Source of the DNA: Chondrilla cf. caribensis
Lineage: Eukaryota > Porifera > Demospongiae > Chondrillida > Chondrillidae
DNA: 20,000 bases
Assembly (NCBI GenBank): GCA_964020155.1
Contig: OZ026565.1
Coordinates: 567,501 to 587,500, forward strand
Reading direction: 5' to 3'
In this document: piece after piece, positions 1 through 9,341 of the stretch
Layout: each line of letters opens with the position of its first letter
Position numbering within the stretch: the first letter of the stretch is position 1
Notes under the pieces: generated by a model
What the model was told of the DNA's origin: nothing
Database searches by the model: none
Seen by the model: the letters and a program-made list of their open reading frames with translations, nothing else
Program-made: the position numbers and the translations under genes

Positions 1-26
1 TGTACAGAATGTGTCGTCGGACCATA

Positions 27-249
27 TTAGGAAAACCTTGTACAGTCATCAAACAATGGCGGGAAATCTGTGGTGGTGAGGTTCAGTAGTGAGGTGTGGT
101 GATGAACTGTTTGTACCAGGGTAGAATGACGACACAAGCTATCAAGAGTAGCTACTACAATTTAAATACGAATGATATGCACATGACACACACATGACAT
201 GCACATGACACCTACATGATATGCACATGACATGCATCACATACCCACA

Positions 250-304
<55 letters not shown>

Positions 305-2437
305 ACACGCACGCGCACACACACAATACACACACAAACACACAGACATGATACACACGACACACACTATATACGTACACAGATAAGGGATATACACATG
401 ATATGCACATGGCACACACATGATACACACGACACACACGATATATACAGATAAGTGATACACACATGACACACACATGATACACACATGATACACACAT
501 GACACACAGGATATACACAGATAAGTGATACACACATGATACACAGGATATACACAGATAAGTGATACACACATGACACACACATGATACACACATGACA
601 TACACATGCTGCATACTTGACAACTTACAATTTCAAATTTGATGCTGTTTCAGGCATCAGAGCAGGCTTGAAACCCTTCAGTGTTACAGTGGATGAAGCC
701 ACCTCAAGTGGACATCCACTCCTCGAACACAACTCAATAAATCTTTCTCTCTCACATGAAAGAAACACTTCTTGTCTGAAAGTAGGAAAATCTTGTAGAG
801 CATGTACCATAGTTGATTTAATAACATGTACACACACAAGTTGAGGTCCTACTGTACATGCACTAGTAAAGGCCCTACTGTACACACACTAGTGGAGGTC
901 CTACTGTACACGCACTAGTAGAGGTCCCACTGTAAACACACTAGTAGAAGTCCTATTGTACACACACCAGTAGAGGTCCTACTGTACACACACTAGTAGA
1001 GGTCCCACTGTAAACACACTAGTAGAGGTCCTACTGTACACGCACTAGTAAAGGTCCTACTTTACACACACTAGTAGAGGTCCTACTGTACACACACAGG
1101 TAGAGGTCCTACTGTACACACACTAGTAGAGGTCCTACTGTACATACACTAGTAGAGGTCCTACTGTACACACACTAGTAGAGGTCCTACTGTACACACA
1201 CTAGTAGAAGTCCCACTGTACACACACTAGTTGAGGTCCTACTGTACATGCACTAGTAGAGGTCCTACTGTACATGCACTAGTAGAGGTCCTACTGTACA
1301 TGCACTAGTAGAGGTCCTACTGTACACACACTAGTAGAAGTCCCACTGTACACACACTAGTTGAGGTCCTACTGTACATGCACTAGTAGAGGTCCTACTG
1401 TACACACACTAGTAGAAGTCCCACTGTACACACACTAGTTGAGGTCCTACTGTACATGCACTAGTAGAGGTCCTACTGTACACACACTAGTTGAGGTCCT
1501 ACTGTACATGCACTAGTAGAGGTCCTACTGTACACACACTAGTAGAGGTCCTACTGTGCACACACAAGTTGAGGTCCTACTGTACATGCACTAGTAGAGG
1601 TCCCACTGTACACACACTAGTAGAGGTCCCACTGTACACACACTAGTTGAGGTCCTACTGTACACACACTAGTGGAGGTCCTACTGTACACACACTAGTA
1701 GAGGTCCTACTGTACACACACTAGTAGAGGTCCTACTGTACACACACTAGTGGAGGTCCTACTGTACACACACTAGTAGAGGTCCTACTGTACACGCACT
1801 AGTAGAGGTCCCGCTGTACACACACTAGTAGAGGTCCTACTGTACACACACTAGTAGAGGTCATACTGTACACACACTAGTGGAGGTCCTACTGTACACA
1901 CACTAGTGGAGGTCTTACTGTACACGCACTAATAGAGGTCCCACTGTACACACACTAGTAGAGGTCCCACTGTACACACACTAGTAGAGGTCCTACTGTA
2001 CACACACTAGTAGAGATCCTACTGTACACACACTAGTAGAGGTCCTACTGTACACACACTAGTAGAGGTCCTACTGTACACACACTAGTAGAGGTCCTAC
2101 CGTACACACACTAGTAGAGATCCTACTGTACACACACTAGTAGAGGTCCCACTATACACACTAATAGAGGTCCTACTGTAAACACACATACACACACACA
2201 CACACAACTAACTTTGTGAATGACAGCTGATCCGGAGTGAGAGCCATAATGAAATTCATAGCCACCTGGCTGGTTGTCAGGTAATATCCGGCCTCAGCAT
2301 TACAGAAGGCTGGATTGCCATATTGGTACATGAAGGATAGTGTGGTAGCCTGTACAGGATGTATGTATGTACAGCATGTACGTATGTACAGCATGTATGT
2401 ATGTACAGCATGTATGTATGTACACATAATAATACAT

Positions 2438-2472
<35 letters not shown>

Positions 2473-2512
2473 GCACACACACAAACACACACACACACAC
2501 ACACACATTCCA

Positions 2513-2570
<58 letters not shown>

Positions 2571-2891
2571 CACACACACAAACAGGTAACACTTACAAGA
2601 TCTTTGATATTAGCCTTAATCAAAACAAATACCCAAGCATCTAAAAAGGTATCTGAGAGAAACATCAAAAATCACTACTGTCAAATTACATTGAATAATA
2701 TCACGGTATTTGAATACAGTAAATCAAGTACATAATATGATATGATAATGTGGTTGTGCAATATGACAATGCTGTTGTGCAATAGGATAATGTGGTTGTG
2801 CAATAGTTACATCTCACACACACACACACACACACACACATGCACACACACACATGTACGCACACACACACACACACACACCACACACACA

Positions 2892-2922
<31 letters not shown>

Positions 2923-4533
2923 CACCACACACACACACACACACACCACACACACACACACACCACACACACACACACATTGAAAAATACCTGCATCGAT
3001 TTTATCAGGATTAATTTGAGCTCTCAAAGTATCCAAAACACATTTGGCTGCCTTCACAAAGGCAAACATCTTTCTTGTCGGGTTGGGAGAGAAATAGGAG
3101 GCTCTGTGTATGACCAAGGGGGAACACAAAGTATTTAACACCTGTGTACTGCCCTTATTACTTTACGGTGTTATGAATACCATGGTTACCACTATGGTAA
3201 ACTGTACTGTGGCTGTTTTAACAGCTCCTTCGCAAAGTCATCCAACTGCTTTTGTGACATTAACTCGCTTGAATAATTCACACACACACACACGTACGCA
3301 CGCACACACACACACACGCGCGTGCGCGTGCACACACACACACACACGTGCACAGTACTCACTTGATGGCAGCTATTGCATCCAGGAATGGAACAAGAGC
3401 ATTACACTCAACATCAGGCAAACTGGATAACGAAAATATGGAACTGTGTGTGTGCATGCGTGCGTGCGTGTGTGTGTGTGTGTGTGTGCGTTTGTGTGTG
3501 TGTGTATGTGTGTGCACGTGTGTGTGTGTGTGATGCATGTGTGCAAAAGCAGATGCACCCCACACACCCGACATCACCCCCCAAATCACACAACCAGTCA
3601 ACAAGGGCCACCCGGGGAGGAAGAAACATGGTCCCTATGGACAGGAGGCCTCTTCATGGTGGGATATCGGTGAACTTGAGACTACGTATACAGTACGTGG
3701 AATACACAGAAGAGGGGTCACTCGTCATGGGTGGTCTTTGTGCGGAGGTGGTCTTCAACACATGTTCCAGTGTGCCTATGCCCACAGGCCATACCACGCC
3801 CGTGAAGCCACTCAACTCACCCCAGATTTCCTAGTGTGACATGTTTGAACTTCCAACAATTTTCGGATACTTTCTGATCCCATTCCAAGTTTCTCACATA
3901 TGGAAGTGCAAACTTCTTTACCTGCGGCATCACATGGTCCTCCAGTAGCAACTGGCAGGAATAGGAGTGGAACAAAAGACTGAACATCACATTCTGTGTA
4001 TCCATTGTGTGTGTAACCTATGTACGTATGTACATGCTAGCGTTGTTACCGTTAACAAAATAAAACTAAATGCATATGAGTTATGCTTAGAACATTATAG
4101 TTGACTGGATTACTAACTAAAAATTCAAGATTAGGGCTGTCAGCAACTAGCTGGAACTATCTGGACCAGATCTAAACTTCACCGGACTCCCTGAAATGTA
4201 GCTTTATGGCTAAGTGGAGTTTTTACCAGTGTATTGATATGATGATGATGATGGTGGTGATAGAACTATCAGCTGCTCCCTATGCTACAGCTGTAGATAA
4301 AAAGAGCGGGGCTACGGTAGTTTCCGTATCAGATATTATAGCATGTCTCGGCTACATGAGGATCGGGATGGGGCTACCTCAAATCAGGGCTGTGACTCCG
4401 GACAGAGAGGTAACCATTACAAAACAATAGTTTTTTGATTTTATATCCAACATTGCCTACTTTTACTATTGTATACAGTATATAATGAGTACATGCAGAA
4501 AGTCAATGGACACACACATGCACATGTGTATGT

Positions 4534-4578
<45 letters not shown>

Positions 4579-4863
4579 TACATAAATATCATCTTTAGTC
4601 ACATCCAGCCTCTTCCCATACGTCTCACTCAAGTGGACGACCAGAACTTCCATGAAGGATGCGTATCGGTCCGGATGACACCCCAGGGGGTGGCCCTGGG
4701 GATCCAATGACGGCTGACTGGAATCACCCACGTGCAGACCACATTCGGCTATGTAGTCTGTGACCCGGGAGGAAACCAGAGTCCGAGGAGTCTTCCCGTG
4801 GGTGGGGGAGATGATCTCGTTCAGGAACAGCGTTCTGTGCCGAAGAGATGATCGTGAACACAT
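27..4863 (-). CDS. VPS9-domain protein, probable Rab5-family guanine nucleotide exchange factor (8 exons)
   Basis: Exons on the minus strand: 4863-4582, 3993-3821, 3422-3363, 3103-2991, 2652-2597, 2349-2213, 775-629 and 138-27. All have GT/AG borders and their phases agree, giving 1080 nt (359 residues plus stop). The VPS9 core runs from about residue 150 to 265. Its signature segments are ADTFLDAWVFVLIKAN (about 209-224) and the EAGYYLTTSQVAMNFI stretch (about 247-262), matching the Rabex-5 pattern DDFLPxLIYxVLKxN followed by GYYxTNL. VPS9 domains exchange GDP for GTP on Rab5-type GTPases on endosomes. The usual Pro after DDFL is Asp here. The first 94 residues and the tail after residue 275 match no family I recognise; I see no ankyrin, SH2 or RCC1 repeats. 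The ATG at 4863 has an in-frame stop just upstream, but an acceptor-like CAG at 4835 and an in-frame ATG at 4005 leave the start open. The last exon (138-27) is the least certain. Confidence 0.72.
246..345. repeat. (CA)n microsatellite, VPS9 gene intron 7
   Basis: Near-perfect CA run with a few GC and AT interruptions. It is (TG)n on the sense strand of the gene. Confidence 0.95.
362..606. repeat. Degenerate minisatellite of ACACATGATACAC and AGATAAGTGATA blocks
   Basis: Irregular higher-order repeat mixing CACACATGA blocks with GGATATACACAGATAAGTGA blocks in at least four copies, in VPS9 gene intron 7 next to the donor of exon 7. Confidence 0.85.
830..2182. repeat. 26-base minisatellite, about 51 copies, in VPS9 gene intron 6
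   Basis: Unit length is 26 bases, for example GGTC starts at 2041 and again at 2067. The unit reads AGAGGTCCTACTGTACACAC followed by ACTAGT. Most variants are single substitutions (TTGAGGTCC, CATGCACT, GTCCCACTG). Each unit holds the palindrome ACTAGT, a GTAC, and the imperfect dyad AGTAGAGGTCCTACT. Confidence 0.97.
2351..2425. repeat. 17-base tandem repeat GTACAGCATGTATGTAT, about 4 copies
   Basis: Directly upstream, on the minus strand, of the exon 6 acceptor of the VPS9 gene (AG at 2350-2351). Confidence 0.85.
2441..2580. repeat. (CA)n microsatellite, VPS9 gene intron 5
   Basis: Two long CA runs split by CATTCCAACCT near 2506-2516. On the sense strand this (TG)n tract begins about 16 bases after the exon 5 donor (2596). 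Confidence 0.95.
2744..2807. repeat. 21-base tandem repeat, 3 copies
   Basis: Three copies of GATAATGTGGTTGTGCAATA with substitutions, in VPS9 gene intron 4. Confidence 0.85.
2814..2980. repeat. (CA)n microsatellite with periodic CACCACAC interruptions
   Basis: CA run broken by single CC insertions at fairly regular spacing. On the sense strand the tract starts about 11 bases after the exon 4 donor (2990). Confidence 0.95.
3280..3353. repeat. (CA)n and (CG)-interrupted microsatellite
   Basis: CA runs with an alternating GCGCGTGCGCGTGC core (about 3317-3331), a purine-pyrimidine stretch of the kind able to form Z-DNA. It begins about 12 bases after the exon 3 donor on the sense strand. Confidence 0.9.
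3445..3545. repeat. (GT)n microsatellite, opposite in strand to its neighbours
   Basis: GT run with GCGT and GCAC interruptions in VPS9 gene intron 2. Here the sense strand carries CA, unlike most tracts in this gene. The rest of the intron (3546-3820) has no supported feature. Confidence 0.95.
3994..4499. other. VPS9 gene intron 1, mostly unique sequence
   Basis: No supported feature apart from a short GATGATGATG run near 4240-4260. A 74-codon plus-strand frame (4206-4430) has no recognisable domain and an odd Met run from that repeat. Confidence 0.5.
4500..4577. repeat. (CA)n microsatellite, VPS9 gene intron 1
   Basis: CA run followed by CATACATACAT. On the sense strand it merges with the exon 1 donor GTATGTATGTGTG. 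Confidence 0.95.
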
Positions 4864-5019
4864 GAAGCACACTCAAAACAAGATCCTTCAATGGGAAAAC
4901 GTGACAAATTGGGGGTTCTTACTGCAATAAACGTAACTTTGGAAGATAAAATCCTTCATTTCGTGTGAAAACACAGATTTAGTTCATTTTTTTCCAGGCA
5001 TTTCAACTCAGGAGGGGCT

Positions 5020-5045
5020 ATCTCCAGTAGGATCCTACTGGAGAT
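5020..5045. repeat. Perfect 26-base palindrome
   Basis: The sequence from ATCTCCAGTAGGA (5020-5032) is followed at once by its exact reverse complement (5033-5045), with no spacer. Confidence 0.95.
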
Positions 5046-5057
5046 GACCCCATTGAT

Positions 5058-5240
5058 TGCACAGACAGACAGATAGATTGAATAGAATTGATAGATACTG
5101 TAGATGATCAGACAGATGACACCCGAGGACAGATAGATTGACAGACAGAAGGACAGACAGACAGGCAGAAGAAAGACAATTAGGTAGACAGAATGATGTC
5201 TAGACATACAAACAATCAGACAGGTGGACAGACAGACTGA
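5058..5240. repeat. GACA/GATA tetranucleotide-type repeat
   Basis: Dispersed runs of CAGACAGACAGATAGAT with interruptions. The minus-strand open frame here (rich in CLSVCLS) is a product of the repeat. Confidence 0.9.
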
Positions 5241-5345
5241 TAGACAATTGAATAGAAACATCCAGATGAAGAACTCTCTTCACCAAACTGTGTTTCTAAA
5301 TGATCCTCAATCCGAAAGGACTTTCCCAACAATAGCCAGATCGAC

Positions 5346-5692
5346 TCACACATCACTGGACTGCTGCTTCACGAAGCTGGAGACTCTTTCCTGCATATTG
5401 GCAATGGTATTGGCCACCAGTAACCTCTGGGTGGCAGGAATATGGTCCTCGGACACACTCTCCAACTTTGGCAGAGTGGACAGGTTCTTCGAGAGCAGCT
5501 GCCTCCTTCTCTTCAGAGAGGACAAGAACTGCTGAATGTCCAACAGTTGGATTTGCAGCAAAGACAAGTTCTGTGGAGTACGCATATTGCAATGTAGAAG
5601 GAAGGTCCATGGTACCTTTAACACACATAGAAGTACAGTGTGGTGATGTGTACATGTAGTGTTGAATGTGGTGTGACACACATGCACACACG

Positions 5693-5724
<32 letters not shown>

Positions 5725-6553
5725 CACACACACACACGCACACACACACATGCATGCACGCACGCTCACACACACACATGCACGCACGCATGCTCACACA
5801 CACACACACACACACCTCATCCGTGTCTATCCAGTTATGATAATGCTGTAGTGACAAAGAGGAAGGCGTGGCTGATCGGGGGGCGGTACAGTTGATCTTC
5901 TGTAGCTCTCTGATATATTCAGTCACAGCGGACACTTTCCACTTGACAATTTCCATCTTCAGATGGTTAATTCGTGAGAGAAGACGATTAGTCTCAGTCT
6001 GCAAACCACCATCTTTTCTGTGAAGAATGAAGTAACCGCTTGATTGAGTCAAATTGCTTAATATTTACTCTGGTCAGTACACACTCCTGGTTAGTACGCA
6101 CTCCTGGTTAGTACACACTCCTGGTTAGTACACACTCCTGGTTGGTACACACCCCTGGTTAGTACACACCCCTGGTTAGTACACACTCCTGGTTAGTATG
6201 CACTCCTGGTTAGCACACACTCCTGGTTAGTACATACACTTCACTCAGTCCTTAGCTCATGTACATACTCTATGTCAACCAATACTGGTAGCAAGTACCT
6301 CTGATAAGAAAAAGAGATTTGGTGTGCCCTGCTTGCACTCATACCACTTGAAAAAAATCCCGGTAAAATATCAATCCTTTGTTTATAAATTTCAACCTAA
6401 AGTAACTTACATTTCTGATGTTGCGCAATCTTCAACAACAGCAAAATTTTGTGCTTCCAGGTTCAATTTCTGCTTAAGGTACTTCTCTTTTTCTTCTTCA
6501 AGCGCTTCTAAGATATTCTTGAATTGTTCCAAAGAGTGTCTTACCGTCGCCAT
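5346..6553 (-). CDS. Small coiled-coil protein, 204 residues, family not recognised (3 exons)
   Basis: Exons on the minus strand: 6553-6411, 6017-5816 and 5615-5346. Phases agree (2 then 0) and the sum is 615 nt. The protein starts [11 protein letters not shown] and is mostly charged helix: heptad-like Glu/Lys/Leu segments at about residues 5-45 and 50-85, a Ser/Thr/Pro linker near 90-100, and a second Leu/Gln-rich helix at about 128-165 followed by another near the C-terminus. No signal peptide, membrane segment or catalytic motif is visible. Size and layout would fit a subunit of a cytoskeletal or centrosomal complex, but that is inference and I recognise no homologue. The donor of exon 2 is the first GT of a (GT)n tract. 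Intron 1 holds a 17-base minisatellite and intron 2 a (CA)n tract. The gene shares a 120-base divergent promoter region with the kinase gene. Confidence 0.65.
5679..5815. repeat. (CA)n microsatellite reaching the splice donor of the coiled-coil gene exon 2
   Basis: CA run with GCAC and ATGC interruptions. Its right end at 5815 is the donor itself: the intron starts GTGTGTGTG on the minus strand. Confidence 0.95.
6071..6236. repeat. 17-base minisatellite, about 10 copies
   Basis: Unit TGGTTAGTACACACTCC with minor changes, in intron 1 of the coiled-coil gene. Confidence 0.95.
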
Positions 6554-6673
6554 TTTAAGTCAGCTGAGTCAACTGCCCCACCCAAGAGACTCCACCCTCA
6601 CCACGACAACCAAACATGAATACAATTACGTCATGAATCAACGATGCAATGAATATAGTTATGGTTTGCAGCA
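6554..6673. promoter_or_regulatory. Putative bidirectional promoter between coiled-coil and kinase genes
   Basis: Only 120 bases separate the two divergent ATG codons. The interval contains TGAGTCA (6565-6571, an AP-1-type core) and TTACGTCAT (6626-6634, an ATF/CREB-type core). No TATA box is obvious. On the plus strand an ATG at 6616 opens a six-codon upstream reading frame ending at 6636, and another ATG at 6634 opens a frame overlapping the kinase start, so translation of the kinase could be affected if transcription starts upstream of these. Binding-site names are from consensus only. Confidence 0.45.
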
Positions 6674-7006
6674 ATGTCTTCGCAAGAGTCTTCTTCTGAG
6701 CAGAAGGACCTTTTCAGTCGCTTTGTCTCTCACATAGACAGTTCCGAACCAGAAGACGGATTATCTGGCGTGAACATTAAGATAAAGGTGAACATATAAG
6801 CAAATTTGTGACGGGGTATTGAGTTTCTATCCTTCGCTAAGGAGTCGAGTTTTATATGTATTATTGTACGTGAACGGTTACACCCCTACAAGCGGTATAT
6901 GCATAGTGATGCAGTACTTTGTCTTGCTGTGATTGGAGAGGATCTTGTACGTACACTAGCGTTTGTATTATCACTGTCCACACGAGCATCTGAAACCGTA
7001 TACTGT

Positions 7007-7051
<45 letters not shown>

Positions 7052-7056
7052 TGTGT

Positions 7057-7122
<66 letters not shown>

Positions 7123-7123
7123 T

Positions 7124-7190
<67 letters not shown>

Positions 7191-7191
7191 T

Positions 7192-7246
<55 letters not shown>

Positions 7247-7254
7247 TGGTGTGT

Positions 7255-7290
<36 letters not shown>

Positions 7291-9341
7291 ACGCACGTAC
7301 ATGCATGTGTGTGTGTGCATGTATGCGCATGTGTGCATGTGTCTGTGTGTGTAGTATCTTTCCTAAAATCCATATCTGTAAGCTTCCCTCTTGTGTAGAG
7401 AGAGCTAGGTCGTGGTGTGTATGGGACAGTGTACTACGGTCAGATTAAGGTGAATCCAGATAATGGGAGTCCAGTCACCACAAACCGCTCTGATCCAGTA
7501 GAGCCTGCAAGCCCTCTCATGCGGTTGGGAGTGTGGAAGAACAGTTCTAACGTCGATGTTGCCATCAAGGTTGTTTCCATTGACACTTCTGAAAAGAAAA
7601 GTAGCTCACAGGAGAAGTTGGAGGAGAAAGAGAAGGAGAAGGAACAGAAATGTGAAAAGGATCAAAGGAGAGCAAAACAAAGGTGAGTTATCATACCGTA
7701 ATTTTGGAAATTAATGTTACTGTCTTATTAATACTATGAATGCTAGCAAACTGGTTTCCACATTATTAAGAAAATATTATTAATGAATTGCTGATGATTT
7801 GGTGTTAGCCTGTGTGTGTGCCTGCATTATTAAGACAAGCATTAATATTTCAATGGCTAAATTTTGTGCAATTCGCATTATTTCAACAGCGTATTAATTT
7901 CCCAACGCTTTTCCCAACAAGTTTTGAACTCAAATGGCTAACTTGATAGGAGTCACAGCCATGTATATCTGCCATAACCCATCAGTGGCCCTAAACTCTC
8001 TCTATATTATGTCTCTCTCCACTCTTTCGTTCTCTCCCTGTATCCACATGCTCCAGGTACAGCCATGCACTCATGGAGGCAAAGCACCTGCACAAGGTAT
8101 CCAACCATCCCTCGATAGTGTCCTTTGTCGGTGCTCGTCTTCAAGAGGATAAGCTCTGGCTAATCACCGAATACTGTCCAATGGGTAACCTCAACGACTA
8201 CTTGAGGAAGGGCAACATATCATTGCCACGGCGACAAATGTGGTACTTGCAGCTGTTATCGGGGGTGGACTACCTCCATCGAAACCAAATCGGCCATTTC
8301 GATCTGAAGCCACACAACATCCTACTGGATGAGAACTGCAATTTAAAAATTGCCGATTTTGGCATATCCGCCTCGGTGTCCGACAAGGAGGTGACGATAC
8401 TAGGTGCTTTCAGGTATGTGACCCCACGAGGATCTCTTCCGTACATGGCACCTGAAGGGTTTGGTGGGAGGTTGAGTCTCAAGGCGGACATTTATTCCCT
8501 GGGCCTGGTTTTCGTGACCATATCCGAACGGCCTGTTTACGAGATTCACGGGAATCAAGTATTTTATTATCCCGTGGCTTATAAGGAAGTAAAAACACAA
8601 AAAGGCCAATTGAAAGTAAGTTAAAATTTGCATGTAACATGCTCGGTATGGGCTGCTATGTACATGAAGGCACATACGTATACTCTTGTACCATCGGACA
8701 GTGTTCTTTCCTCATATACGCACACCTGCAAGTGTACACTTTCAAGCATCCATGCATACATGCACACATGCACACACTCATACAAACATGGAATCACGCA
8801 CCCAAACACAAATAAATGAGTGTACACGGAGACCTCCCTCTCACACACATATGGATGTAACATCTACCTTTTCCTGTAGGCAGATTTCATTGGTCGTAGA
8901 ATGGCTGCTGAGTATAACCGAGGGTGCTCCCAGCTTGCTTTGAACTCACCCGAAAGAAGAGGTGACCAACAACCGCGGGAACTACCCTCCGCTGACGCAG
9001 TTGCAAGAGTTGTTGGGAGGCGTGTCCTGAGGGGCGTGCCCTGGCAATACAGTACGGACGAAGAGCGGAAGTTATTCTGTTCGATGCTCCGTGTACTACC
9101 TCAACACAGAAGTGACTGTCGCCAACTGAAAGAACTCATCCTCCACGTTTGTGCTGAAGAGGACCGCCTCTCCAGAAAGACCTCAACTGGAACACAGAAA
9201 TTAAGAAAGGCATCGTTGAGTACAGGGAAACTAGGTGCCATGGACACCATGAAGATTCCTTCCACGCCGCAGCCACAACAGCAACAACAACAACAACAAC
9301 AAGGTAGACAACGAAATCCAAATCATTGTTGCATTCAATAA
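6674..9341 (+). CDS. Protein kinase with HFD catalytic motif and possible CaaX C-terminus (4 exons)
   Basis: Exons: 6674-6787, 7399-7682, 8057-8615 and 8880-9341, all phase-consistent, 1419 nt, 472 residues. Kinase landmarks: GRGVYG glycine loop (residues 42-47), VAIK lysine 95, probable helix C glutamate 140, HFDLKPHN (213-220), DFG (233-235), APE (264-266) and the DIYSLG segment. The usual HRD arginine is Phe214, so it is a non-RD kinase, but Asp215, Lys217 and Asn220 are kept and activity is likely. About 40 extra residues lie between the glycine loop and VAIK, and a Lys/Glu-rich insert (about 102-132) sits before helix C. The tail after about 400 is basic, then Pro/Gln-rich with a polyQ run, ending CCIQ, a possible CaaX prenylation box. 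The start follows a serine-rich first exon. An alternative acceptor six bases downstream (8063) of exon 3 also keeps frame. Closest subfamily unclear. Confidence 0.82.
7004..7354. repeat. Long (GT)n microsatellite in kinase intron 1
   Basis: About 350 bases of GT repeats with ATTGG interruptions at 7121, 7189 and 7245, and ACGT/GCAT interruptions toward both ends. It lies about 45 bases before the exon 2 acceptor. The intron is 611 bases (6788-7398). Confidence 0.97.

Larger units (their letters stand above)
4864..5345. other. Intergenic: VPS9 gene 5' flank and coiled-coil gene 3' flank
   Basis: About 480 bases holding a 26-base perfect palindrome and a GACA/GATA-type simple repeat. No clear promoter motif or poly(A) signal is visible. 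Confidence 0.5.

Noticed and set aside
830..2182. CRISPR-like regular repeats
   Set aside because: Units abut with no unique spacers, and the context is an animal intron, so this is a minisatellite.
3537..3839. 100-codon plus-strand frame, and a minus-strand stretch near 3670-3800 that reads plausibly as protein
   Set aside because: The VPS9 gene exons on either side join in phase without it, using the strong donor GTGAGT at 3820, and no acceptor gives a matching phase.
4206..4430. 74-codon plus-strand frame starting MAKWSFYQ
   Set aside because: The Met run comes from a GATGATG repeat. It lies inside VPS9 gene intron 1 and shows no domain.
4956..5261. Minus-strand frame rich in CLSVCLS and IYLS that looks like a membrane protein
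   Set aside because: It is a translation of the GACA/GATA simple repeat.
5353..5615. Alternative minus-strand frame for the last coiled-coil exon ([11 protein letters not shown]...)
   Set aside because: It is out of phase with exon 2, whereas the chosen frame is in phase and gives a regular Leu/Gln coiled coil.
6861..7448. Long open frames of alternating Cys/Val or His/Thr across the GT tract
   Set aside because: They are translations of a dinucleotide repeat in an intron. The same applies to all HTHTHT and VCVCVC frames elsewhere in the window.
8413..8430. AGGTATGTGACC inside kinase exon 3, a good donor match
   Set aside because: The frame continues through it into the conserved APE motif, and no downstream acceptor would keep the activation segment.
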